Shown here: positions 34,904 to 41,852 of the stretch, in pieces | Layout: every line of letters starts with the position of its first letter | How positions within the stretch are numbered: the stretch's first letter is position 1 | Source of the DNA: Flammeovirga yaeyamensis | GTDB taxonomy: Bacteria; Bacteroidota; Bacteroidia; Cytophagales; Flammeovirgaceae | Length of the DNA: 64,000 nt | Direction of reading: 5' to 3' | NCBI RefSeq assembly: GCF_018736045.1 | Contig: NZ_CP076132.1 | Span: 4,325,501 to 4,389,500 of the forward strand | Position numbers and translations under genes: made by a program | The notes under the pieces: generated by a model | The model's database searches: none | What the model was told of the DNA's origin: nothing | Seen by the model: the letters and a program-made list of their open reading frames with translations, nothing else

Positions 34904-36892
34904 ATGAAGTTTACTAAACTATTTACTTTATTATTTTTTGTAATTCATTTTACACTAACAGCGTCCACTATTCAGCCTGAGATTATTGAGATTACTAACA
35001 ACACTACATCTTTAAGTACTTTCGAAAAATTCGAATCTATTATTAAGGTGAAGGCGGAGTATACTAATCCTTACGACCCTCAAGACATCGATGTAAGTGC
35101 GAACATCAAACTGCCTGATGGAACTACTGTAGATTACCCTCTTTTTTATAAAGGAGTTGAAGGAGGTGTTTCTGAGTGGGGTCTTAGAATAGCACCAAAA
35201 TCAGAAGGTAGTTATTCATTCACTATTAAAGTGATTACTGGTGATCAGAATACGACATCAGAAGAACAAACTTTCTCGGCATCCGACAGTGAAGGTCTTG
35301 GTTTTTTACATACTGTAAATAACAACTTCAATAATCTAGTATTTGATAACGGATCTGGATTTAGAGGTTTTGGTCTAAACATGGCCTGGGAAGCAAGGAA
35401 TAACGAAAACCCCAAATACACTTACGAATTCTGGTTCGATCTTTTTGCAGATCATGATATCAACTTTGTAAGAACATGGGTGAATGCTCCTTGGAACTTA
35501 CCCATTGAATGGAGTAACCCAACTTCGGATCGTTATGGAGATTATGACGGAATTGGTTACCATCCAGAAGGTCTTGAACGCATCGAGTATATGATTAACG
35601 AAGCGGAAAAGAATGAGATGTATTTAATGTTAGCTATGGATTTCCATGGTGCACTTTGGGTAAACAACAACGATGGTTGGGGAAATAACTTCTGGAACGT
35701 TCACCCTTATAAGGAGTTGGCAGGATGTGTGAATCCGAACGATTTCTTCACTTTCGAAGAAGCACGAAGACTTTATAAAAATAGGCTAAGATATTTTGTT
35801 GCTCGTTGGGGGTACAGTACTTCTGTTGCAGCTATTGAGTTTTTTAATGAGGTGGATAACACTATCATTTATTCTGGACAAAATGTAAACCCTGCTGATG
35901 TGGTTGAATGGCACGGCATTATGGGTGACTACCTAAAATCGATAGATTATCATAACCACATCCTTACAACTAGTATCAGTCACAATCAGATAAACGGACT
36001 ATTTGATGTCGATGAGTTGGATATGATTCAATCTCATCTTTATGACTATGTAGATAACATGGCTCAAGTTATCACTGACATGACTAACACACATAAAAAG
36101 CCTTATGTAGTTGGTGAAATGGGATTGGATTTTATGCCTCCTAACAATAACGACGAAGCAAAATGGATCAAAGATCTACAAAAAACGATGTGGTTAGGTA
36201 TGTTCGAAAAGACATCAATTATTCCTATGACATGGTGGTGGGAAAACTACGAAGTTTGGAATGCTTACAATAAATTCGAATTCCTTTCTGAGTATACTGA
36301 AAAGATGACTACTAACTCTGACAGTGAACGTACAGATCTTAGCTTTATTAATAGTGAAGACTTAAATGCAAAAGGTATTCTTATTAGAAATCGACATGGT
36401 TATGTATTTGTAGAAGGTAACGGCACTAACCTTAGGAACATCACTTTACAAATTGATGGACTACCCGAAAACGATTACACATTCTATGTTTACAATGCTT
36501 ATACTTATGAGTTAAAAGACGAAATAGATGTATCTGCAAGTGCTTCAGGTAAGTTTTATATTGAATTAAAAGATATATCAGCCAACGAAGATATTTTCAT
36601 CTATCTTGAAAATAAAAGAGGAGATATAACAGGAGTTGAAGATGATCTAAAAAAAGTAGGTTGGAACCTCTACCCTAATCCGGTAAAGTCTACTCTGAAC
36701 TATAAAATTGATGATGTTTTTAATCCAATCAATGCACAGTTTTTTATTTATGATTTAAATGGAAAAGTGATGGCACAGGCTGGGTTAGAACAAAATAGCA
36801 ACATTAATCTTGATGCATTTCCCAGCGGAATGTATATTTTCAAAATAGTTTCTGATTCTTTCGAGGATCAGAAATTATTCATTAAACAATAA
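34904..36892 (+). CDS. Secreted GH5-like hydrolase with DUF5060 and T9SS sorting domains
   Basis: 662 residues. Signal peptide about 1-20; a DUF5060-like beta-sandwich about 28-130 (FEKFESIIKVKAEYTNPYDPQDI); a clan GH-A barrel about 140-470 (GFRGFGLNMAW, EFWFDLFADHDINFVRTW) with acid/base Glu316 in EFFNEVDN and nucleophile Glu405 in VVGEMGLDF; a small beta-domain; and a C-terminal type IX sorting domain from about 580 (WNLYPNPVKSTLNYK ... FPSGMYIFKI ... LFIKQ). The last means it is exported through the outer membrane by T9SS and attached to the surface or released. It would start depolymerising the glycan outside, feeding SusCD. Substrate probably mannan-type by context. Divergent from GH130. 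Confidence 0.82.
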   Translation: MKFTKLFTLLFFVIHFTLTASTIQPEIIEITNNTTSLSTFEKFESIIKVKAEYTNPYDPQDIDVSANIKLPDGTTVDYPLFYKGVEGGVSEWGLRIAPKSEGSYSFTIKVITGDQNTTSEEQTFSASDSEGLGFLHTVNNNFNNLVFDNGSGFRGFGLNMAWEARNNENPKYTYEFWFDLFADHDINFVRTWVNAPWNLPIEWSNPTSDRYGDYDGIGYHPEGLERIEYMINEAEKNEMYLMLAMDFHGALWVNNNDGWGNNFWNVHPYKELAGCVNPNDFFTFEEARRLYKNRLRYFVARWGYSTSVAAIEFFNEVDNTIIYSGQNVNPADVVEWHGIMGDYLKSIDYHNHILTTSISHNQINGLFDVDELDMIQSHLYDYVDNMAQVITDMTNTHKKPYVVGEMGLDFMPPNNNDEAKWIKDLQKTMWLGMFEKTSIIPMTWWWENYEVWNAYNKFEFLSEYTEKMTTNSDSERTDLSFINSEDLNAKGILIRNRHGYVFVEGNGTNLRNITLQIDGLPENDYTFYVYNAYTYELKDEIDVSASASGKFYIELKDISANEDIFIYLENKRGDITGVEDDLKKVGWNLYPNPVKSTLNYKIDDVFNPINAQFFIYDLNGKVMAQAGLEQNSNINLDAFPSGMYIFKIVSDSFEDQKLFIKQ

Positions 36893-36898
36893 AATAAT

Positions 36899-36938
36899 TA
36901 TCCTTTAAGGGAATCAATACTTCTTCCCTTAAAGGATA
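36899..36938 (+). terminator. Terminator of the T9SS GH5-like gene
   Basis: ATCCTTTAAGGGAA pairs perfectly with TTCCCTTAAAGGAT, 10-base loop, followed by ATTTT, 7 bases past the stop codon. Confidence 0.88.
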
Positions 36939-37072
36939 TTTTAGTGCTGATAAAGATTTGTAGATTGCTATATTTTTAAGTCAGAAATTTTCTTTACCCT
37001 ACGAAGTGCAATTCGTTGATTATAAATATCATTATACATTTTTAATATCCTAATTTCAATATATATCTCAAA

Positions 37073-37246
37073 CCCCAGACTAAAGTCTGAGGCTGGAAGT
37101 AATTAGATTTGTAAAGACTGAAGTCTTTACAAATTTTAATGTGTAATGTTTTAACACTTTAGTGTTGAGTGAATACTCGTCCAAGCCTTCGGGACTTTAG
37201 TCCTGAAAAGGCATAATTACCACAAGCCCCTGACTTTAGTCTGGGG
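37073..37246. repeat. Multi-hairpin dispersed repeat, copy D
   Basis: Same plan as copies A-C, about 22 kb away: CCCCAGACTAAAGTCTGAGG; spacer GGCTGGAAGTAATTAGA; TTTGTAAAGACTGAAGTC with TTTACAAA; AACACTTTAGTGTT; CTCGTCCAAGCC; TTCGGGACTTTAGTCCTGAA; and a final CCCCTGACTTTAGTCTGGGG at 37227-37246. Stem bases differ from the other copies but paired changes keep the stems. It ends 28 bases from the stop codon of the 37275-37673 gene. Confidence 0.88.
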
Positions 37247-37274
37247 TCGAGGATCTCGGAATAAATAAATTTTA

Positions 37275-37673
37275 TTAATCCTTTAAATAAACAGCTTTCA
37301 CAAAACCAACAAACCATAATGATCCAACGATAATAGCAAAAATTGTGTTTTTCCACCAAAAAGACCAAAAGCTAAAAATTGTAACCCTTCCTGAAGAACT
37401 ATTAACTAATACATCAAGTTGTGTTCCTTCATAATAAGGCACGTACTCCATCAATGTCTCTTTTCGAGAATTATAATTTTCGTTTAGTTTAACTGTTATA
37501 TAGTAAACAGTACCTTTGCGATATCTACTAGTTCCTCCTCCACCACTATAAAATTCATAATTAACAACTTCTGCTGTTGTTTCATCAGAAGTAAGATAAG
37601 TATATATATTGGGAGAATGTGATAAGATTAAAATTAAAAATAGTCCACCTAAGAGTATGGTAATGTTTTTCAT
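37275..37673 (-). CDS. DUF3592-like small membrane protein
   Basis: 132 residues with a membrane helix at each end (about 3-20 and 104-127) and a beta-rich loop between them (TTAEVVNYEFYSGGGGTSRYRKGTVYYITVKLN ... YYEGTQLDVLVNSSSGRV). That layout is typical of DUF3592 proteins, whose role is unknown; the loop probably lies in the periplasm. It is a lone minus-strand gene with repeat copy D at its 3' end, like the three small genes at 13-15 kb. Family call is by layout rather than strong motif. Confidence 0.6.
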   Translation of the reverse strand: MKNITILLGGLFLILILSHSPNIYTYLTSDETTAEVVNYEFYSGGGGTSRYRKGTVYYITVKLNENYNSRKETLMEYVPYYEGTQLDVLVNSSSGRVTIFSFWSFWWKNTIFAIIVGSLWFVGFVKAVYLKD

Positions 37674-37806
37674 GAATCAATCGAAGTTTTTTGTTTGCTT
37701 GTTTAGAATTATCTCTAATGTATAGAATAGCTAAAGCTTTATCAACGAAATACAGAAAATATTAATTGTATTATTTAAATTGTCGGTAATCAATAATATA
37801 CATCAT

Positions 37807-38244
37807 ATGAAACTTCTAATCCACATCTCCCTAATTCTATTACCATTCTATTCTTTTAGTCAAGGAATTTATAATAAAAAGCTCCTCAATTTTGAGAAAG
37901 AAGGTGCTCCATGCAATCTTGATTCTTTAGATGGAGAACCTGTATATGATAGTGTAGAAGTACCTGCTTCATATGAAGGAGGAATGGGGAAATTTTATAA
38001 AGCAGTTGGAAAAACACTACATTTTGATCCAAATCAAAAAAACAATTTCAGTAGTAAAATCTATATCACATTCATTGTAGATAAGGAGGGTAACATTAGA
38101 AATGTTTGTACCAATCAAGGGATAACTATAGATTGTATAAATGATTTAATTGAATTAACCTCAGGCAAATGGACTCCTGCTCAAATAAATGGTCTTAAAG
38201 TCCATCAAAAAATCGTATTAGTTATGAATATACATCTTGGATAA
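37807..38244 (+). CDS. Secreted TonB C-terminal-domain-like protein
   Basis: The ATG at 37807 is chosen because the signal peptide (MKLLIHISLILLPFYSFSQG) starts there; the frame is open 27 bases further up. 145 residues. The second half fits the TonB C-terminal fold: KIYITFIVDKEGNIRNVCTNQG, a helix, then GKWTPAQINGLKVHQKIVLVMNI. Full TonB proteins have a membrane anchor and Pro-rich spacer, missing here, so this is a stand-alone periplasmic domain and not an energy transducer in the usual sense. Two cysteines (in NVCTNQG and IDCIND) may pair. Such secreted TonB-CTD proteins are common in Bacteroidota but not understood. Confidence 0.65.
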   Translation: MKLLIHISLILLPFYSFSQGIYNKKLLNFEKEGAPCNLDSLDGEPVYDSVEVPASYEGGMGKFYKAVGKTLHFDPNQKNNFSSKIYITFIVDKEGNIRNVCTNQGITIDCINDLIELTSGKWTPAQINGLKVHQKIVLVMNIHLG

Positions 38245-38309
38245 CTTTTTGATACATAACAACCAACAAAACATTTTTTACTTTATTCTTCTGGCCCTGC
38301 CAAACCTAT

Positions 38310-39137
38310 ATGATACATAAAACAACACTACAAAATCAAACAGCTTCTTATTTTGATATCTCTTCTGAAGGAACTCCTGCTCATTTTTATGGAGCGAACG
38401 GTTTCCCCTCTCATGTTTATGAAGAATTGCTGAATGAATTAAGCGGAACTTTTGCTTTAAAAAGTCTTCTGTTCAGAGCTTGTTGGGATGATATTCCTAC
38501 ACCCAAAGGTCAGGTTAAATGGCAAGTGTATGCAGACGATTTAATTGAGTTTATCGAACAAAATTATGATGAACCCATTGTTGGCATTGGTCATTCTCAA
38601 GGGGCAACGGCTACTTTATTGGCCTACATCAAAAAGCCTGAATTGTTTAAGGAGTTAATTTTAATTGAGCCTGCTTCAGTTTCAAAATTAATTCAACTTA
38701 TTTTTCATCCTCTTCCATTATGGATCAAAAAGAAGATGAAACCCATGATTGCTACTTTAGCTAAAAAAGAAAAATGGGAAGATACGCTCACATTTTTTGA
38801 GTACTTGAGAGAAAATCAAGGATACAAAAGATTCGACGATCAACAGTTGTTTTTATTGGCACAACGTAGCTTAAATAGCAATTCTGAATTGGTGTTTCCT
38901 GCTTCTTGGGAGATGTTAAATTATGGACTTCCTGTCAACCTAGATCAGATTATTAAAAACGTAAAAGTGCCATTGAAGATTATTGCAGGCAAACCTTCTC
39001 TCTTCTTATCAGAGAAAGTGAGAAAACATTGGAAGTCGTTAAATCCTAATCTAAATCTTGTGGAAATTACCGATTATGGGCATTTACTTCCTTTAGAAAA
39101 TCCATCGACTACGGCTAAGGAAATTCTAAACCGTTAG
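38310..39137 (+). CDS. Alpha/beta hydrolase
   Basis: 275 residues, cytoplasmic. The nucleophile elbow is GIGHSQGAT with Ser96; the catalytic His is in EITDYGHLLPLENP near residue 258, and the oxyanion region is HFYGANGFPSHVYEEL. A helical cap (about 125-195) covers the site. The layout fits esterases/peptidases of the AB_hydrolase_6 group; substrate unknown. The 3' end overlaps the converging AraC gene by 12 bases (39126-39137), which leaves no room for a terminator and suggests transcripts overlap. Confidence 0.85.
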   Translation: MIHKTTLQNQTASYFDISSEGTPAHFYGANGFPSHVYEELLNELSGTFALKSLLFRACWDDIPTPKGQVKWQVYADDLIEFIEQNYDEPIVGIGHSQGATATLLAYIKKPELFKELILIEPASVSKLIQLIFHPLPLWIKKKMKPMIATLAKKEKWEDTLTFFEYLRENQGYKRFDDQQLFLLAQRSLNSNSELVFPASWEMLNYGLPVNLDQIIKNVKVPLKIIAGKPSLFLSEKVRKHWKSLNPNLNLVEITDYGHLLPLENPSTTAKEILNR

Positions 39138-39974
39138 TGACTTTCTGAAATCGGAAGGAGAGATATTGTATTCCGATTTAAATAATTTAGAGAAGTACCC
39201 GATATCGTTAAAACCGCAATCGTAAGCAATATCTGAGATACGTTGATCGGTAACACGTAACAGGTTTTCTGCCTTCATCAAACGCTTTGTTTTGATGTAT
39301 TGATTTGGACTTGTTTTGAAAACAGTCTTGAACTTTCTTTTAAAAGTGGATAAACTCAATCCCGTAAAGAAGGCCAAATCTTGTATGCTCAAATCTTCGT
39401 AAAGATGGGCGTGAATCACTTCTTTAAAGTCATATTCCTTGGTTTGGAATAAACTTTTCAACATCAATTTGATACTTCCATCTTGATCTGAATTTAAAAG
39501 AATCATGATCAATTCCCTCATCTTGAGTTTGAGTAATTCCTCCGTCATCATTTCTTTATTTTCGAAATAAAATAACATGGAAGAGATAAACAACTCTATG
39601 GCATTATTGGGATCAATTCTCAAAATAGCCTTATGATCTTTACTTTCTTTTTGATGAAAGACAGATGGAATATCATCATCGTAAATCTCCTTTAGAAATT
39701 CTGGTGATAAGTTCGCAACAAAAACCTGTGACTTAGAAGCGTCCTCATTCTCGTCCCAAATATTCACGAAGTTATCGCACTTCATTATAAACATATCACC
39801 TGATGATAACGAGAGGTGATGATCGGGAACATATAAATTCGTCGAACCATGAATAATTTTGACAAAACGGGCCTCATCCTGTAAAGTCGCATTGGCTTTA
39901 AAAGGCGGTTGGAATAGAGAGGTTCCAATCATGGGTTTGCCGATCATTTCAAAATTATAGAATTCGAAGCTCAT
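39126..39974 (-). CDS. AraC-family transcriptional regulator
   Basis: 282 residues. A degenerate N-terminal cupin-like sensor (LSSGDMFIMKCDNFVNIWDE) is followed by a helical linker and two AraC HTH motifs: IQDLAFFTGLSLSTFKRKFKTVFKTSPNQYI and ISDIAYDCGFNDIGYFSKLFKSEYNISPSDFRK. It lies 29 bases downstream of the ChaN-like gene on the same strand and could belong to the haem locus transcript, so haem- or stress-responsive control is possible but not shown. Tail-to-tail overlap with the hydrolase gene. Confidence 0.85.
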   Translation of the reverse strand: MSFEFYNFEMIGKPMIGTSLFQPPFKANATLQDEARFVKIIHGSTNLYVPDHHLSLSSGDMFIMKCDNFVNIWDENEDASKSQVFVANLSPEFLKEIYDDDIPSVFHQKESKDHKAILRIDPNNAIELFISSMLFYFENKEMMTEELLKLKMRELIMILLNSDQDGSIKLMLKSLFQTKEYDFKEVIHAHLYEDLSIQDLAFFTGLSLSTFKRKFKTVFKTSPNQYIKTKRLMKAENLLRVTDQRISDIAYDCGFNDIGYFSKLFKSEYNISPSDFRKSLTV

Positions 39975-40003
39975 GGGAGTTTGGGGAGTTGCTTTGGGTA
40001 TAG

Positions 40004-40879
40004 TTAGAATGTTTTTGTCATGTTCTCGTTACAGACAATCGTAAACTCATTCTTTCCTTTGTTTGCGTCATCCAACTTCGATAGATCCGCTTGCTGAACA
40101 AAAGAAATGACTGCACAATTGGCTTTTTTATAGTATTGATTCACATACCAAACTGTCCCTTCGTGATCTTTGGAGTGGAAGTTACCGTTGAAATGAATCA
40201 TCATTTTATTCTTATTTTTCTTTACTGCTTTAGCAATACTATATCCCATTGTTGCATCCTTGATGGCTTGTGCACAAACAAAGTTTTTGGCTTTGCCCTT
40301 CATTCCATGACCGGCCATCATTTGTTCCATCTCTTTGTAAGAAGGTAGATCGAACGGCACTTCGATAGGTAGTGGAGCCATTAATTTTTGTGCTTTCTTA
40401 TCCAATGTCTTTAAGGTATCCAAGCCTTGTTTTGCTACTAAACTCGCATATCTTCTTGGTACATTGGTCGCAAAAAATGGAGCGTTAATTTCTTTGGCAT
40501 AATCTACTAAAGGAGCATAATCTGTTTTATAGTTGTCCCATGCTTTCCCGTCTTTAATTAAAACGGCTTCCTTTACTAACCCTTTTAAATACTCATCCAA
40601 TACCAACTGATTGTCTTTTTCGAACATCTCTGCCCCAAAAATTACTTGGTTGTCTTTTGCTTTGGCTAGAGACTTAGATAACTCGAATTGTAACCAATGA
40701 GCAATCGGGTTATTGTGTAATTCTCCGAAGAAAACCACGTTATAACTTTCCAATTGAGCCGACATCTCTTCGAATGTTACCTCTTTTCCCTCTTTATCAA
40801 AAATTTGATAGGCTTTTAATTGTGCATTCACCGTAAAAGAACTTATGATGAGAATTACTGATAAAAGAAGTTGTTTCAT
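40004..40879 (-). CDS. ChaN-like haem-binding protein (DUF399)
   Basis: 291 residues with a signal peptide (about 1-19, TVNAQ). The DUF399/ChaN domain shows NVVFFGELHNNPIAHWLQFEL, a paired-helix stretch with MFEKDNQLVLDEYLKG, and NVPRRYASLVAKQG. ChaN of Campylobacter binds two haems between monomers in the outer membrane; no lipobox is visible here, so this version is probably periplasmic. It lies downstream of the HmuY-like gene with a 198-base gap containing a long palindrome. Together with the genes up to 46531 it forms a haem-acquisition locus. It may hold haem on its way to, or after, iron extraction. Confidence 0.82.
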   Translation of the reverse strand: MKQLLLSVILIISSFTVNAQLKAYQIFDKEGKEVTFEEMSAQLESYNVVFFGELHNNPIAHWLQFELSKSLAKAKDNQVIFGAEMFEKDNQLVLDEYLKGLVKEAVLIKDGKAWDNYKTDYAPLVDYAKEINAPFFATNVPRRYASLVAKQGLDTLKTLDKKAQKLMAPLPIEVPFDLPSYKEMEQMMAGHGMKGKAKNFVCAQAIKDATMGYSIAKAVKKNKNKMMIHFNGNFHSKDHEGTVWYVNQYYKKANCAVISFVQQADLSKLDDANKGKNEFTIVCNENMTKTF

Positions 40880-41032
40880 TGAATTTAGTAGAATTAAAAG
40901 TGTTTTATGGTGAAGTGATGTTCTTCACTTTTATGAATGTCGTGAAATAATTTATAATTCAAAAAAAATTGAATTGGTATGATTCTATTCTTATTTACTT
41001 GGGATGCACTCCTCATAACTTACTTGGGGTGC

Positions 41033-41061
41033 GTAGGGACGTTGCAGTGCAACGTCCGTAC
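41033..41061. repeat. Long near-perfect palindrome
   Basis: GTA-G-GGACGTTGCA / TGCAACGTCC-G-TAC: 13 pairs with one G-G mismatch around a single-base loop (41047). It is 16 bases past the HmuY-like stop codon. No T-run follows on either strand, so it is more like a dispersed palindromic repeat than a terminator; similar GGACGTTGCA palindromes are familiar between genes in other bacteria. Confidence 0.6.
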
Positions 41062-41077
41062 ATAAAAAATTAGTAGA

Positions 41078-41815
41078 CTATTCGGCGATGATTCTTTGGA
41101 ATTTGAACATAGGGAATCCTTTTGTTCCTGAGTCCAAATCATAGAAGTCTGTGAATACTAATTTGTATAATTTTTTATCAGATGATTCGATGATATAATA
41201 CTGATCTTCTACAATCTTGTAAGTAAATGTTGCGAAATCTAACACCTTCCAATCCGAACCAATTGATGCTGCATCCGATGATAAAGTAATCGCTGAAGCT
41301 TCTTCAAATGTAATATCATCATAAGAAACGAAAGTCTGACCTTCACCTTCAATTTCTTCTTTATTTAATCGAATAGCCTTTACACTAGATGTATTGATTA
41401 AACCACCTGTCATATAATAAGGAGTGGCTGTTCCTTGGTCATCATAAGTGATACCGTGGTAATAGGTCATTACGATATCCCAACCTTCTGGACCTGCTCC
41501 TGTTGTGTTCTCTTCTGGAATATCAAATTTATAATACTCCGCGTCGTTCCAATGTACCCCTGTTGTATCGGCATTAGCATCTGCAGAAGCTGCATCTAAG
41601 TTTATATATACCTGACGGTTGTAATCTAACTCAGTTGTAACTATTGGTCCTCCTGGATATTGTTCTTTCTCAATTTCAACTATTGGCATTCCATAAAGTG
41701 ATACTTGTAAATCGTGAGAAGAAGTGTCTTCAGGAACGATTGCTTCTGTAGTGTCATCGCTGTTACAAGAAGATAAGATAGCAATAGCTGATAGGAATGT
41801 AATGAACTTTTTCAT
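41078..41815 (-). CDS. hmuY: HmuY-like haem-binding outer-membrane lipoprotein
   Basis: 245 residues with lipobox LSSC (Cys17). The mature part matches HmuY: an early beta-hairpin (YNRQVYINLDAAS), the Trp-Asp-containing GPEGWDIVMTYYHG, WKVLDFATFTYKI, and the closing YYIIESSDKKLYKLVFTDFY ... KGFPMFKFQRI. HmuY captures haem at the cell surface, often from host or environmental haemoproteins, and passes it to its TonB-dependent receptor. The receptor gene is immediately upstream in the operon (37-base gap), the same pairing as in Porphyromonas. The iron-ligating His pair of P. gingivalis HmuY cannot be aligned with certainty here. Confidence 0.85.
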   Translation of the reverse strand: MKKFITFLSAIAILSSCNSDDTTEAIVPEDTSSHDLQVSLYGMPIVEIEKEQYPGGPIVTTELDYNRQVYINLDAASADANADTTGVHWNDAEYYKFDIPEENTTGAGPEGWDIVMTYYHGITYDDQGTATPYYMTGGLINTSSVKAIRLNKEEIEGEGQTFVSYDDITFEEASAITLSSDAASIGSDWKVLDFATFTYKIVEDQYYIIESSDKKLYKLVFTDFYDLDSGTKGFPMFKFQRIIAE

Positions 41816-41852
41816 TGTTATAAGTTTAATTTTAGTGAGGTGTTGGCCTCGT

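Larger units (their letters stand above)
36893..37274. other. Gene-free interval with terminator and repeat copy D
   Basis: 382 bases. It holds the terminator of the GH5-like gene (36899-36938), an AT-rich stretch in which I see nothing notable (36940-37072), and the multi-hairpin repeat copy D (37073-37246). Confidence 0.8.
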
